Positions 1-8,289 of a stretch of DNA of 18,705 nt are shown here, piece by piece. This DNA is from CAZKRU01 sp964555235. Its GTDB lineage: Bacteria > Verrucomicrobiota > Verrucomicrobiia > Methylacidiphilales > CAMAQI01. A model generated the notes under the pieces. That model was given only the letters and a program-made list of their open reading frames with translations. It ran no database searches and was not told the DNA's origin. A program made the position numbers and the translations under genes. The DNA lies in assembly GCA_964555235.1 (NCBI GenBank), contig CAZKRU010000080.1, positions 1-18,705 on the forward strand, in the 5' to 3' direction. Position 1 is the stretch's first letter, and each line of letters opens with the position of its first letter.

Positions 1-15
1 TTGATGAGGGAATTG

Positions 16-40
16 CCACGCTCCTAGGATCGGAGCGTGG
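16..40. repeat. Perfect hairpin at window start, probably inside the tail of an upstream gene
   Basis: Nine bases (16-24, CCACGCTCC) pair perfectly with 32-40 across a 7-base loop. No T-run follows on either strand, so it is not a good intrinsic terminator. A plus-strand frame is open from position 3 to a TAA at 45-47 and would read as the last 14 codons of an upstream gene; that is too short to identify, and the hairpin would lie within it. Confidence 0.4.
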
Positions 41-127
41 GAAATAACAGCTAATGATTGAGGTGCGGAAGTCCGAGAAAAGTTTTTTTGACAGAAGGAG
101 GGAGCCTGTCAGGATGGAGCGGTCGTT

Positions 128-739
128 ATGATCGGGATTATTGATTACGGGATGGGGAATTTGCGAAGTGTCGAAAAGGCGTTTCAAACGTCAGGGGCAT
201 CGACCCGTTTTGTTCAAGACCCAAAGTGTTTTGATTCTCTCCAAGGACTCGTCCTGCCGGGAGTCGGAGCGTTCGGGGATTGTGTTAAAAATTTAAGAGC
301 TTCCGGGATGTGGGAGCCGATTAAAACTTGGGTTCGTGAGGGGCGTCCCTTATTTGGAATTTGTCTTGGATATCAAATGCTTTTTGACTCGAGTGAGGAG
401 GCGCCGGGAGTCGAGGGGCTCGGGATCTTGAAGGGAAAGGTCATCCGGTTTAAAAGTGCCACACTCAAGATTCCACAGATGGGATGGAATCAGATTTATC
501 GTTCCAAAGCGACCCCCGCATTGGAAGGAATCGAAGAGGGAGCTTACGTCTATTTTGTTCACAGCTATTATCCGGTGCCGGACGATTCCAGCGCGATTGC
601 TTTGGAAACGGAATATGAAGTGCGCTTTGCAAGTGGGATTCAACTGGGGGCGCTTTTTGGGGTGCAATTTCACCCGGAGAAGAGCCAGCGGGTTGGGTTG
701 CGGATGATTCGAAATTTTGTCACCGGACTTTCGGCCTGA
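128..739 (+). CDS. hisH: Imidazole glycerol phosphate synthase, glutamine amidotransferase subunit HisH
   Basis: This is the class I glutaminase subunit of IGP synthase. It hydrolyses glutamine and passes ammonia to HisF, which converts PRFAR to imidazole glycerol phosphate and AICAR in cytoplasmic histidine biosynthesis. The 203 residues match the family length. The nucleophile is Cys79 in GICLGYQ, and the other triad members are His182 and Glu184 in QFHPEKS. The start MIGIIDYGMGN and the segments KIPQMGWN (114-121) and YFVHSYY (142-148) are also typical. The ATG at 128 has GGAG at 116-119, eight bases upstream. No hisF or hisA follows; only 127 bases are visible upstream, so it may be the last his gene of an operon or an isolated one. 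The next gene starts 12 bases after the stop. Confidence 0.96.
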   Translation: MIGIIDYGMGNLRSVEKAFQTSGASTRFVQDPKCFDSLQGLVLPGVGAFGDCVKNLRASGMWEPIKTWVREGRPLFGICLGYQMLFDSSEEAPGVEGLGILKGKVIRFKSATLKIPQMGWNQIYRSKATPALEGIEEGAYVYFVHSYYPVPDDSSAIALETEYEVRFASGIQLGALFGVQFHPEKSQRVGLRMIRNFVTGLSA

Positions 740-751
740 CCTTGGGGAATC

Positions 752-2296
752 ATGGCTGAATCCGTGCTGAACGTTCTCGTGGTAGAGGAGGATTCAGAGA
801 CTTTGGAGCTCCTGAGAAATGGATTAACCAAAAATAATTTTTCCGTTCTGACTGCCGCATCGGCAGCCGAGGCCCAAGCCCTTTTATGCTCCCGGGGATT
901 TGAAACTTTCGGTGCCCTTCTGGCCTCCTACCGTCTTTCAGGAACCAGTGGTTTGGAGCTCTTTCGTTGGCTGCGGGAAAAGGACGATTCCCTTGCGATG
1001 ATGCTTTTTTTGAAGCCTGAGGAGCGGGATACGATTTCGGAGATTGGCCGAACCGGGGTGTTGGAATTTCTCGATAAACCGGTGATCTTGAATCAGGTTC
1101 GAGTCGCCGTGACTCGTGCCATGGCACGAACGCGCGAGATGCGCACTTTGATTGAGCATCGGAATCAAGTTGAGTTGATTGGTCAGGTGCATCATCAATT
1201 GATTGGCCTTCAGGAGATGGCTTCGATTCCTCAGGTGACCTTTCGATTTCATCCGAGGCATGGGGTTGGAGGAGACTTTTCAAATGTTTATCCGCTTTCG
1301 ACGCATCGATATCTGATCGTGACCGGGGATGTTTCAGGGCATGATCTGAAAGCGGCGTTTGTTTCCGCTTATTTTCAGGGAATTACCCGGGGGATGATTG
1401 AGAAGGGGGCGCCGATTCAGGAAGTTTTTTCATTTTTTAACCGTTATCTGACAACGGAATGGAAGAGTGAAGTCACTGGAGTCACGATGTCACTTGCGGC
1501 TTGTTCTCTCTTGGTTGACTTACAGCAAGCGACCGCGGAGATCTCCAGTTTTGGGTTTCCGCTTCCGTATGTTGTTTCAGAGGAGGGTAAAATTCAGAGG
1601 TGTCGGCAGGCTGGTTCTCCTCTGGGATGGTTTGAGGCGTTGGAGGTCTTTGAGGAGCGCATTTCAAGTCAGGGAGGGGGAGCCGTGTATCTTTGGAGCG
1701 ATGGAATTGAGGAGTTGGCGGATAGCCTTGGCATCAGTCCGCTGGCTCTTATCTATCGGATGCTTTTTTCGGAGGAAGGCGAGGAGGAGGTCAAAGCACA
1801 GGCGACGGATGACCTCATGTTTGTCAAATTTCGGTTACAAAAGGAAATCGTGTCAGAAGAACAGTGGCGGCCGATTTTTGAATGTTGCTATGCGGCCGAT
1901 CAAGATGCCGGTGTTGACGGATTTCAGGAGGACTGGAAACGAAATATTCAGTATGCGGTCCCCTTTTTGCTCGAAGAACAGCTTTATGATGTTCTCCTTG
2001 CTTTGCGTGAGTCAGCGCTGAATGGAATGATTCATGGTGCGCATCGGGATCCGGAAAAGGAAGTGGGAGTGAATCTCTCTGTCAGTCCAGATGGAGGGAA
2101 AATACGAGTTCGGGTGGAGGATCCTGGACCGGGACATGGGTACGATCTCTCCCTTCCCATGGAAGAATTGCAGCCTCAGTTTCACGACGAACATAGTGGA
2201 TTGACGATGCTGAAGTTTTTGGCAACAGAAATTAGGATTGAACGCGGTGGCGCGGTGATTATGATGGATTTTGAAGTAAAACGTGGAACAACTTAA
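752..2296 (+). CDS. Degenerate receiver - PP2C (SpoIIE-type) phosphatase - HATPase kinase regulator, HsbR/CrsR-like
   Basis: This 514-residue protein has three modules. A receiver-like domain spans about 6-125: the acidic pocket (E12, E13, D14) and Lys109 of FLDKP remain, but the phosphoacceptor position is Ser59 (LLASYRL, where LLDYRL is usual) and the switch Ser/Thr is missing. A PP2C/SpoIIE phosphatase follows at about 165-365, with metal ligands D175 (GGDFSN), D193 (TGDVSGHD), D317 (WSDGIEE) and D353/D354. A GHKL ATPase of the RsbW type ends the protein at about 385-510: N box E420 and N424, G1 box DPGPG at 457-461, and a G2-like box near 481-485. Pseudomonas HsbR and Shewanella CrsR share this order and both phosphorylate and dephosphorylate a STAS partner; such a partner lies immediately downstream. 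The receiver output may therefore be constitutive or driven by protein contact (inference). Confidence 0.88.
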   Translation: MAESVLNVLVVEEDSETLELLRNGLTKNNFSVLTAASAAEAQALLCSRGFETFGALLASYRLSGTSGLELFRWLREKDDSLAMMLFLKPEERDTISEIGRTGVLEFLDKPVILNQVRVAVTRAMARTREMRTLIEHRNQVELIGQVHHQLIGLQEMASIPQVTFRFHPRHGVGGDFSNVYPLSTHRYLIVTGDVSGHDLKAAFVSAYFQGITRGMIEKGAPIQEVFSFFNRYLTTEWKSEVTGVTMSLAACSLLVDLQQATAEISSFGFPLPYVVSEEGKIQRCRQAGSPLGWFEALEVFEERISSQGGGAVYLWSDGIEELADSLGISPLALIYRMLFSEEGEEEVKAQATDDLMFVKFRLQKEIVSEEQWRPIFECCYAADQDAGVDGFQEDWKRNIQYAVPFLLEEQLYDVLLALRESALNGMIHGAHRDPEKEVGVNLSVSPDGGKIRVRVEDPGPGHGYDLSLPMEELQPQFHDEHSGLTMLKFLATEIRIERGGAVIMMDFEVKRGTT

Positions 2297-2309
2297 GGGA
2301 ACTATCGCT

Positions 2310-2639
2310 ATGCGTCACGAAATCAAGGGCAACTGTTTTATTCTCGCGTTTTCTGGGGATATTTTGAGCACGAATGTTGGGAAGTTAAAGGAAGAGATTG
2401 AGAGGGTAATGGCGCTTCCTGAAGTTGCATCGTGCGGTTACACTCGCTGTCATTTTGATCTGCGCAATACGAAGATGATCGATTCCATGGGGCTGAATTT
2501 ACTTGTGACGATTGTTCGAAACGAAAAGGCGCATGGTCACAAAATCACGGCGGAAGTCTCCAGTCCTCACCTCCATCGAACCTTGGTTTTCACCCGCATG
2601 GACAAGCAGATGGAAATTGATTTAGTCGTGGCGGCGTAA
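2310..2639 (+). CDS. STAS-domain anti-anti-sigma factor (HsbA/SpoIIAA-like)
   Basis: A 109-residue single STAS domain protein. The segment MIDSMGLNLL carries the phosphorylatable serine (Ser59 from the chosen start), aligned with Ser58 of Bacillus SpoIIAA in its DSSG motif. In partner switching, the unphosphorylated form captures an anti-sigma factor or another target, and phosphorylation by an RsbW-type kinase releases it. The likely kinase and phosphatase are both in the upstream fusion protein. A GTG at 2283 is in frame and overlaps the upstream gene by 14 bases, but the ATG at 2310 has AAGGGA nine bases upstream (2295-2300) and gives the normal family length. That Shine-Dalgarno sits on the upstream stop codon, so translation is probably coupled. 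The sigma factor or other target is not in the window. Confidence 0.87.
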   Translation: MRHEIKGNCFILAFSGDILSTNVGKLKEEIERVMALPEVASCGYTRCHFDLRNTKMIDSMGLNLLVTIVRNEKAHGHKITAEVSSPHLHRTLVFTRMDKQMEIDLVVAA

Positions 2640-2642
2640 CGC

Positions 2643-4199
2643 TCAGGAATCGCCGAGAACTACTTTTGCCGTATTGTAGCCGCTAGCTCCAAAGACGCCG
2701 CCGCCCGGATGCGTACTGGCTCCCGTGAGATAAAGTCCCGCGAGCGGGGTTCGATAAGCGGCCAATTCCGGAAGCGGCCGGAAAAAGAACATCTGATCAA
2801 TACTCATTTCGAGGTGCATGACGTTGGCGCGAATCATATCGAAGGTGCGCTCTAAATCGAGCGGGGTCTGAATGTAACGATCGATCATTTTCCCCTTCAT
2901 ATTCGGGGCATAACGACAGACTAAATCGTAGAGCTTATCGGCTTCGCGCTCCCGAATGGCATCCCAGTTTTCGCCGTTACGCAATTCGTACGGATGATAC
3001 TGAGCCCAAGTGAAGAGAGTGTGTTTGCCTTCCGGGGCGAGGGTCGGATCAATGGCGGAAAAACTCATGGCGACAACGGACGGATTTTGTGGAGGGCGGA
3101 AGGCAAGGAAATCCTGATAGGAATTTTGGAGATAATCCCCGGAAGGACAGAGGAGTTGCATCGCGGAGTGATAATCTTGAACTCCTGTTCCCCCCTCGTA
3201 CTGAGGAAGTTCTTCGACGGCATGACGTACCATCATTCCAAATCCATTCCCGACTCGAGTTTTTCGAATCCGGGATCGAAGTTTTTCGGGACAATTTTTG
3301 AGAAGCTTTAAGAAAAGGGTTTGGACGTGGCACGCACTGACGACATTTTTGGATTCAAAGGATTCACCGGAGGCGATCTGAACGGTCCAGCGATCACCTG
3401 TCCTGGCGATTTCGGAGACCTCGGCGTCGAGGCGGATTGCTCCTCCGTCGGATTCCAGGCGTTTAGCAAGGGCTTGAGTAAGCATTCCGCTTCCACCCTT
3501 CGCACGCTTGGCGCCGCTTTGATGGATCATCGCATTCCATCCGAGCATATCGCCACTGGCCACTTCGCCTGGGGCAGGGCCGGATTGCGCGGAGAGCCAG
3601 AGGAGTGCCGTTCGGACATGAGGATGCACAAAAAGTTCTTCGATCAAGGAACCATAAGGGGCCATGAGTTGACGAACGGTATCGAGGGAGGACCAAAGTT
3701 TTCGGGAGCGGAGATTCAGGAGATTTCGCTTAAAAATCGTCCAGAAAATTCTCCCGGGAGTCGGAGGTTGGAGGAAGGTTTCGAAGACCCCTTGATTGAG
3801 CTCCTGCCAGTGGGTGACGAACTCCCGGTAAGTCGCCGCATCGACCGGGGAAACTTCAGCAATGCTGGCACACGTTTTTTCGACATCCCGATAAAAACGG
3901 ATCCCGCGTCCGCCTTCGGGGAGGGGGTAGTAGGCCCAAGGGTCCATTTCGATGTATTCCAGTCCGAATCGCGAGAGCTCCAGCTCCTTCACAATTGGAG
4001 TCATGTGAATCATGATGTGAACGGAGGAACCGACATCGAGACGATATCCGGGAATGAGATCGGTTTGAGTGCAGACGGCACCGCCGACAATGGAGCGCCG
4101 CTCCAAAACGAGAACTTTTTGTCCTGCTTTGGCGAGGTAGCAGGCGCAGACGAGGCCATTATGTCCGCCACCGACGATGATTGTATCATAACGAGCCAT
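2643..4199 (-). CDS. FAD-dependent oxidoreductase, CrtI/CrtO (phytoene desaturase-related, COG1233) family
   Basis: A 518-residue flavoprotein. The N-terminus MARYDTIIVGGGHNGL is the dinucleotide-binding beta-alpha-beta fold (glycines at about 9-14), followed by the ERR..VGGA segment that contacts FAD. The C-terminal STHPGGGVFGASGYNTAK is the flavin-closing motif of this superfamily. Relatives include carotenoid desaturases, CrtO-type ketolases and PYROXD2; the substrate cannot be told from sequence, and no carotenoid genes are nearby. The frame is open for 79 more codons upstream, but the ATG at 4199 has AAGGA seven bases before it and begins directly with the conserved fold, whereas the extension is low-complexity and unlike the family. 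It converges on the STAS gene with only three bases between stops, so no terminator fits there. It is divergent from the MFS gene. Confidence 0.88.
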   Translation of the reverse strand: MARYDTIIVGGGHNGLVCACYLAKAGQKVLVLERRSIVGGAVCTQTDLIPGYRLDVGSSVHIMIHMTPIVKELELSRFGLEYIEMDPWAYYPLPEGGRGIRFYRDVEKTCASIAEVSPVDAATYREFVTHWQELNQGVFETFLQPPTPGRIFWTIFKRNLLNLRSRKLWSSLDTVRQLMAPYGSLIEELFVHPHVRTALLWLSAQSGPAPGEVASGDMLGWNAMIHQSGAKRAKGGSGMLTQALAKRLESDGGAIRLDAEVSEIARTGDRWTVQIASGESFESKNVVSACHVQTLFLKLLKNCPEKLRSRIRKTRVGNGFGMMVRHAVEELPQYEGGTGVQDYHSAMQLLCPSGDYLQNSYQDFLAFRPPQNPSVVAMSFSAIDPTLAPEGKHTLFTWAQYHPYELRNGENWDAIREREADKLYDLVCRYAPNMKGKMIDRYIQTPLDLERTFDMIRANVMHLEMSIDQMFFFRPLPELAAYRTPLAGLYLTGASTHPGGGVFGASGYNTAKVVLGDS

Positions 4200-4350
4200 C
4201 AGTTTATCCTTCCGTGAGAAGCGTGATCTGTCAATCATCCCTCTTCTCAATCCAAGACCAGGGGCGAATTTTGATAACAAGAATGGTTTGGAGTGGGGGG
4301 ATGATCGAAATTCCTTGGTTCTTGTAGTGTGCGGGCTATGGTGCTCGACC

Positions 4351-5607
4351 ATGAAGTCCGAGCCAATTCCTCCGCCTACCCGCCGAGAAATCTTTGCCTG
4401 GTGTGGGTTTGATTTTGCGAACTCTTCATTTACCACGGTGATGATTTCGGTGCTCTACAGCGTCTATTTTTGTAATTTTATTTGTAAAAAAGGGACTGAT
4501 GGTGAGGCGTGGTGGGGGCTTGCGATGTCCATGGGGCAATGGATTGTGGTGGGAATTTCGCCTTTTTTGGGGGCGTGGGCCGATTGGCGAGCCTCAAAAA
4601 AAATGGTTTTGTTTGTTACCTATCTGGTTTGTGTCGTCGCAACCTTCTCTTTGGGATTTGTCTATCCGGGACAACGGACGGAGGCGGTTATTTTGGTGAT
4701 TATCGCCCTGGTTGCTTTTTCGCTTGGGGAAAATTTTTGTGCCAGTTTTCTTCCGGAGTTGGCGACGCCTGAATCGATGGGGCGGGTTTCCGGCTATGGA
4801 TGGAGCTTCGGGTATCTGGGAGGAATCGCCAGCTTGTTGCTCTGTTTGTTATTACTCCAGCAGTTTTACCCGAATGATCCGGAAGGGGGCTTGCGGGCTT
4901 CGGCGAAATTGACGGCAATTTTCTTTTTGGTGACAGGCTTGCCGACCTTTATTTTTTTGAAGGAACGGGCAATTCCACGGGGTTTTGCGGGGATTCGTGA
5001 GGCGGGAAGTCTCTGGTGGAGCGGATTTCTTAAAGCATGCAAGAATCGTCTCCTGACCGTCTTCTTTTCTGCATTTTTTTGTTATTCTGCCGGAATGGCG
5101 ACCGTGATCGTTTTTGCTTCGGTCTTTGCCGAGCGTGAGTTTGGTTTTACGATGAGTGAACTGATCGTTTTCTTTATTTTTATTCAAGTCTGGAGCGCAG
5201 TTGGTTCGTTAGTCTGCGGATTTATTCAGGATCGTTGGGGGGGGAAACGATGTCTGGAGGGTGCGGTCGCGCTTTGGATTGGGGTAGCCTTCAGTGCGGC
5301 GACGGTACATTCGAGGCCGATGTTTTATTTGGTTGGGGTGATGGCAGGATTGGCGATTGGCTCGACGCAATCAATGAGTCGTGCGGTGGTGGGACAATTG
5401 GTGCCTGAAGGACGTCAGGGGGAGTATTTTGGATATTGGGGAACGATTGGGAAGATGGCTGCTGGATTCGGGCCATTTATTTATGGACTGGTCTCCTCGG
5501 GGAGTGGGTCGCCAAGAATGGCCTTGGCTTCGATGGGAGTTTTCTTTCTAGGGGGGGGGCTGTTGCTTCGGATCATGCGAGGAATCGAGGGGGAGAAATC
5601 CAATTGA
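4351..5607 (+). CDS. MFS permease, UMF1/Atg22-like family
   Basis: A 418-residue polytopic inner-membrane protein with about 12 hydrophobic segments. The N-terminal IFAWCGFDFANSSF and the gapped LYSVYF segment are typical of the UMF1 (Atg22-like) branch of the major facilitator superfamily. A cytoplasmic motif-A equivalent, GAWADWRASKKMV, lies between helices 2 and 3. Related eukaryotic Atg22 exports amino acids from vacuoles; bacterial members have no settled substrate. The frame extends back to a TTG at 4288, but the ATG at 4351 starts shortly before the first conserved helix and is preferred; no clear ribosome binding site precedes either. The 151 bases between it and the divergent oxidoreductase should hold both promoters, but no convincing -35/-10 pair stands out. 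Confidence 0.85.
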   Translation: MKSEPIPPPTRREIFAWCGFDFANSSFTTVMISVLYSVYFCNFICKKGTDGEAWWGLAMSMGQWIVVGISPFLGAWADWRASKKMVLFVTYLVCVVATFSLGFVYPGQRTEAVILVIIALVAFSLGENFCASFLPELATPESMGRVSGYGWSFGYLGGIASLLLCLLLLQQFYPNDPEGGLRASAKLTAIFFLVTGLPTFIFLKERAIPRGFAGIREAGSLWWSGFLKACKNRLLTVFFSAFFCYSAGMATVIVFASVFAEREFGFTMSELIVFFIFIQVWSAVGSLVCGFIQDRWGGKRCLEGAVALWIGVAFSAATVHSRPMFYLVGVMAGLAIGSTQSMSRAVVGQLVPEGRQGEYFGYWGTIGKMAAGFGPFIYGLVSSGSGSPRMALASMGVFFLGGGLLLRIMRGIEGEKSN

Positions 5608-5648
5608 TTTTATTTTCCATTTATGGGAAAACTCAGTGTTAATCGATC

Positions 5649-6509
5649 ATGCGTATCTTCTGGGGTTATTTTGGGTCTGTCTTATTGAGTTCAGCACTGC
5701 TCGCGCCAGTCGCCTATTTTCTTTTGGAGGGAGTGCTTTCGTACCCGTTTCACCGTTATATGAATCGCCTCCTCATGGTGAATGCTCTCCTGTTTGTGAT
5801 TGTGTTTCGCCGCCATTTTAAAGTGGAGTGGTGGTACCAGTGCGGGTTTAAATGGGAGATTGATAGTTGGCGCCAATTCTGTTCGGGGATTTTCATTGGA
5901 GGAGGAAGCCTCTTTGTGCTCGTCTCTTTGGAATGGATGTTGGGAGGACGGCATGGGGGCGGTGATTACGAATTTTGGCATGTTTGTGATGTTTTGATGC
6001 GATCCTGCTTGGTCGCAATTTTGGTGGCGCCAGCGGAAGAATTTTTATTCCGCTGGGTGTTTCAGAGGGCAATTATCAAGCCATTGCGGGAGTGGCAGGG
6101 AATTGTGACCCTTTCGTTTCTTTTCGCGCTCCTTCATTTTTTTCTCAAAGTTCCCCCTGAATTTAAACCGGACTCTGTGAAGTGGTACTCGGGTCTCGAA
6201 GCGTTGAGTTGGATGATTCAGCCTTTATTGGACCCATCCACGTATGGGCCGAAGTTCCTGTCGCTCTTTTTTGCGGGAATCAGCTTGAGTTGGTTGGTCG
6301 TCCGAACCGGTACTTTGTGGGCCTCGGTTGCCCTTCATGGCTCTTGGATTTTCTTTCGGGAGCTAACGGTCCGACTTTCATTGATTCCCCCATGGAAAGA
6401 GCAATTTTGGTGGGCTTCTGATGTTACCTCTGGGGGATTGGCGTTGATCATGTTGGCACTGATCTCCGTGGGGATCTGGTTTTATTATCCTCGCTACACG
6501 CGAACGTGA
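5649..6509 (+). CDS. CPBP-family intramembrane metalloprotease (Abi/CAAX protease-like)
   Basis: A 286-residue multi-spanning membrane protein. The CPBP (Rce1-like) motifs are visible: motif 1 EEFLFR at 130-135 (E130, E131, R135), motif 2 LFALLHF with H163, and a third histidine, H230 in VALHGSW near the last core helices. The usual asparagine four residues after the last histidine is not present (HGSWI), a modest deviation. The family cleaves or processes membrane-associated substrates; in bacteria, roles range from bacteriocin self-immunity to unknown maintenance functions. The ATG at 5649 follows an in-frame stop directly, so it is the only upstream option, and it has no evident Shine-Dalgarno. 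It sits 41 bases after the MFS gene and 19 bases before comF, suggesting co-transcription without an obvious functional link. Confidence 0.85.
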   Translation: MRIFWGYFGSVLLSSALLAPVAYFLLEGVLSYPFHRYMNRLLMVNALLFVIVFRRHFKVEWWYQCGFKWEIDSWRQFCSGIFIGGGSLFVLVSLEWMLGGRHGGGDYEFWHVCDVLMRSCLVAILVAPAEEFLFRWVFQRAIIKPLREWQGIVTLSFLFALLHFFLKVPPEFKPDSVKWYSGLEALSWMIQPLLDPSTYGPKFLSLFFAGISLSWLVVRTGTLWASVALHGSWIFFRELTVRLSLIPPWKEQFWWASDVTSGGLALIMLALISVGIWFYYPRYTRT

Positions 6510-6528
6510 TCCTAAAAACGAGGGGAAT

Positions 6529-7209
6529 ATGGGGTGGTCTGAGGGGTTAAAATCGGGCTGGGAGTGTGGTTTAAATCTACTTTATCCGCCACGGGAAATG
6601 AATTCCCCGTGGATTCGTTTGGAGCCTCCATTCTGTCACCGTTGCGGACTTCCGGTGGATGGGGCGGTCTCCGGGCAATGGGAATGTGGAAATTGTCGGC
6701 AACGTCCCTGGCATTTGGAGACGGCACGCGCAGGGTTTCGAATGGAGGGAGCGCTTCGTGAGGCGATTCATGGATTTAAATATCAAAATGAATTTGACCG
6801 TTTGAGAAGTCTTCAAGCGGGGTTGATTAATGCCTACGAACGCTTTGCTCGTGAGGCTCAATGGGAAGTCCTGATTCCGGTTCCACTGCATCCACTTCGA
6901 CAACGGGAACGGGGATTTAATCAGGCGGAAGAACTGGCTCGAGGATTAAGTCGATCGGTGGGACTTCCCGTCGTCAAGGGTTTGAACCGATCTCGCGAAA
7001 CGCCCCGACAGGCACTCTTGAGTCGTGCAGCACGGCTCCGTAATTTGCGCGATGCCTTTGAGTGTCTAAAGCCGGAGGCTTTTCATGAGAAAAGAGTTTT
7101 ACTCATCGATGATGTTTTTACCACCGGTGCGACGGCAAATGCGTGTGCGCGAGTCTTACGAAAAGCAGGAGCTTTGCAGGTGGGAGTTTTGACGGTGGCG
7201 CGAGGATAG
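6529..7209 (+). CDS. comF: ComF-family phosphoribosyltransferase-like protein
   Basis: A 226-residue protein of the ComF/GntX family. An N-terminal zinc ribbon is formed by two CxxC pairs, C36/C39 and C53/C56. The family signature PVPLHPLRQRERGFNQAEELA lies at about 118-137. The PRPP-binding loop VLLIDDVFTTGAT is at 190-202. Members in naturally competent bacteria help import single-stranded DNA at the inner face of the membrane; elsewhere the role and substrate are undefined. No other competence gene is in this window, so competence should not be assumed. GAGGGG precedes the ATG with a short three-base spacing. The gene converges on the secreted-protein gene with 23 bases between the stops. 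Confidence 0.9.
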   Translation: MGWSEGLKSGWECGLNLLYPPREMNSPWIRLEPPFCHRCGLPVDGAVSGQWECGNCRQRPWHLETARAGFRMEGALREAIHGFKYQNEFDRLRSLQAGLINAYERFAREAQWEVLIPVPLHPLRQRERGFNQAEELARGLSRSVGLPVVKGLNRSRETPRQALLSRAARLRNLRDAFECLKPEAFHEKRVLLIDDVFTTGATANACARVLRKAGALQVGVLTVARG

Positions 7210-7232
7210 TGAGACGTGCTCGGACGAATTCG

Positions 7233-7991
7233 TCATTCCGTCATCGTCTTCTTGCGAGATGAAAGCTTGGTGGGCTGGAAGTTCCTAGCGAGCTCTTCTT
7301 CCTGTCGTTTGATGACAGAGAAAAGCACTGCTTGCTCGCCGTAGGTCAACCACGGACCTTGCGGAACCTCATTGGCTTCAACAAATCGCCAGTCCGTATG
7401 ATCCAAACCCTGAAGACCAAGATAGTCCTGAATCGCCGGGGAGACATCCAGACCGGCGCCGTTAAAAGCGGTTGGCTTCTCATTTCCAAAAACGTAACGG
7501 ACGTGATCGAATCGGATGGGGCCAACATCTTCCCACTGGCCATAACAGGATTTTCCGGACTTGTTCCGAATTTGAATCCAGCGCCCTTTGCATTGAGAGA
7601 CCCAGCGATCTTTCGAGCTCGGGGTTTTATACCAAGGGACAAATTTTTTGGCGAGGTCCGGAAATTTGACATCGTTGAAAGGGAGCGCGACATAGAATGG
7701 GTTCAACGTCGCCGCAAAATTTTTCGGAACGAAACCGGTTCGCTTATTCGGATCGTCATAGCCCCCGTAATTGGCTTTCCAATCGGAATCCCAAGCACTT
7801 TGAAAATTGGTGGTAGCACTAATGGAAGTACAACCCTGTCCAATCCAAAAAACAGTGGTCACAATTCTCTTTTTCCAAGGAAAGGAGGGAGGAGGCGTAG
7901 CTTCGGATTCATTCGCGCGAAGGCTAGTTGTTATTAAAGCAAAAGCTGTAATAACAAATGCAAACTTCCCTGCTTGCCTGATGCCTATCAT
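7233..7991 (-). CDS. Secreted protein of unknown function with RlpA/double-psi-barrel-like motif spacing
   Basis: A 252-residue protein with a Sec signal peptide: basic residues R5 and K9, a hydrophobic stretch at about 10-24 and a probable cleavage after SLRA. I do not recognise a named family. The central part contains SCYGQWEDVGP and, after a VRYVFG segment, NGAGLDVSPAIQDYLG. The spacing of D-x-GP followed by LDVSPA resembles the NDRGPF...IDLS..A pattern of RlpA-like double-psi beta-barrels, which bind or cleave peptidoglycan, so a cell-envelope role is possible. Cysteines in the mature part could form disulfides. The C-terminus is lysine- and serine-rich. A TTGACA-like hexamer is present at 8020-8025 on this strand, but no -10 at normal spacing is clear. 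The start has no evident Shine-Dalgarno. Confidence 0.72.
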   Translation of the reverse strand: MIGIRQAGKFAFVITAFALITTSLRANESEATPPPSFPWKKRIVTTVFWIGQGCTSISATTNFQSAWDSDWKANYGGYDDPNKRTGFVPKNFAATLNPFYVALPFNDVKFPDLAKKFVPWYKTPSSKDRWVSQCKGRWIQIRNKSGKSCYGQWEDVGPIRFDHVRYVFGNEKPTAFNGAGLDVSPAIQDYLGLQGLDHTDWRFVEANEVPQGPWLTYGEQAVLFSVIKRQEEELARNFQPTKLSSRKKTMTE

Positions 7992-8125
7992 CTTTATAAC
8001 CTAGGATATGCGTAAATAATGTCAATGGAAATCACGACAAAATAAGCCATTTTACGGGCTCACTTTATTTTCGATAAAAGGTCTCACCAAGTTGTGGTGT
8101 GAATCCGATTTAAAATTTTTAAAAA

Positions 8126-8151
8126 TGATCGAACTGCATTTTGATCGAACT
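8126..8151. repeat. Direct repeat TGATCGAACT in an AT-rich 298-base gap
   Basis: The gap 7992-8289 contains no gene I can support. It is AT-rich, with an A/T palindrome near 8113-8125. TGATCGAACT occurs at 8126-8135 and again at 8142-8151, sixteen bases apart, followed by a weaker copy TCATCGAATG at 8153-8162. Tandem sites like these upstream of the EIIA gene could be a regulator operator, but this is speculative. Confidence 0.35.
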
Positions 8152-8289
8152 TTCATCGAATGTAAGTCTCTCGCGGATATTTGAAAATAGGGGAGGGGGG
8201 ATTTACCCCAGATTTTTCTCGCTTAATGGTAGGAATCTGATTTTTTGTTAGCTTCCGAAAAGGGAAAACCGAGTGAAACAAGAAAGCTT

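Noticed and set aside
88..116. TTGACA at 88-93 as a hisH promoter
   Set aside because: No acceptable -10 hexamer lies at 16-18 bases, and the transcript would start almost at the ribosome binding site.
3321..4217. A 298-codon open frame on the plus strand opposite the FAD oxidoreductase
   Set aside because: It lies antisense to a protein with clear FAD-binding motifs, has no recognisable domain, and its composition is what the reverse of that gene would give.
4200..4436. Upstream 79-codon extension of the FAD oxidoreductase
   Set aside because: The extension is unlike the family, while the ATG at 4199 has a good Shine-Dalgarno and starts at the conserved fold.
7223..7234. 12-base palindrome GACGAATTCGTC between comF and the secreted-protein gene
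   Set aside because: It has no loop or T-run and overlaps a stop codon; a 12-base palindrome can arise by chance.
8245..8289. TTG start adding 15 residues to the EIIA protein
   Set aside because: The ATG at 8290 matches the usual PtsN N-terminus; the extension has no family support.
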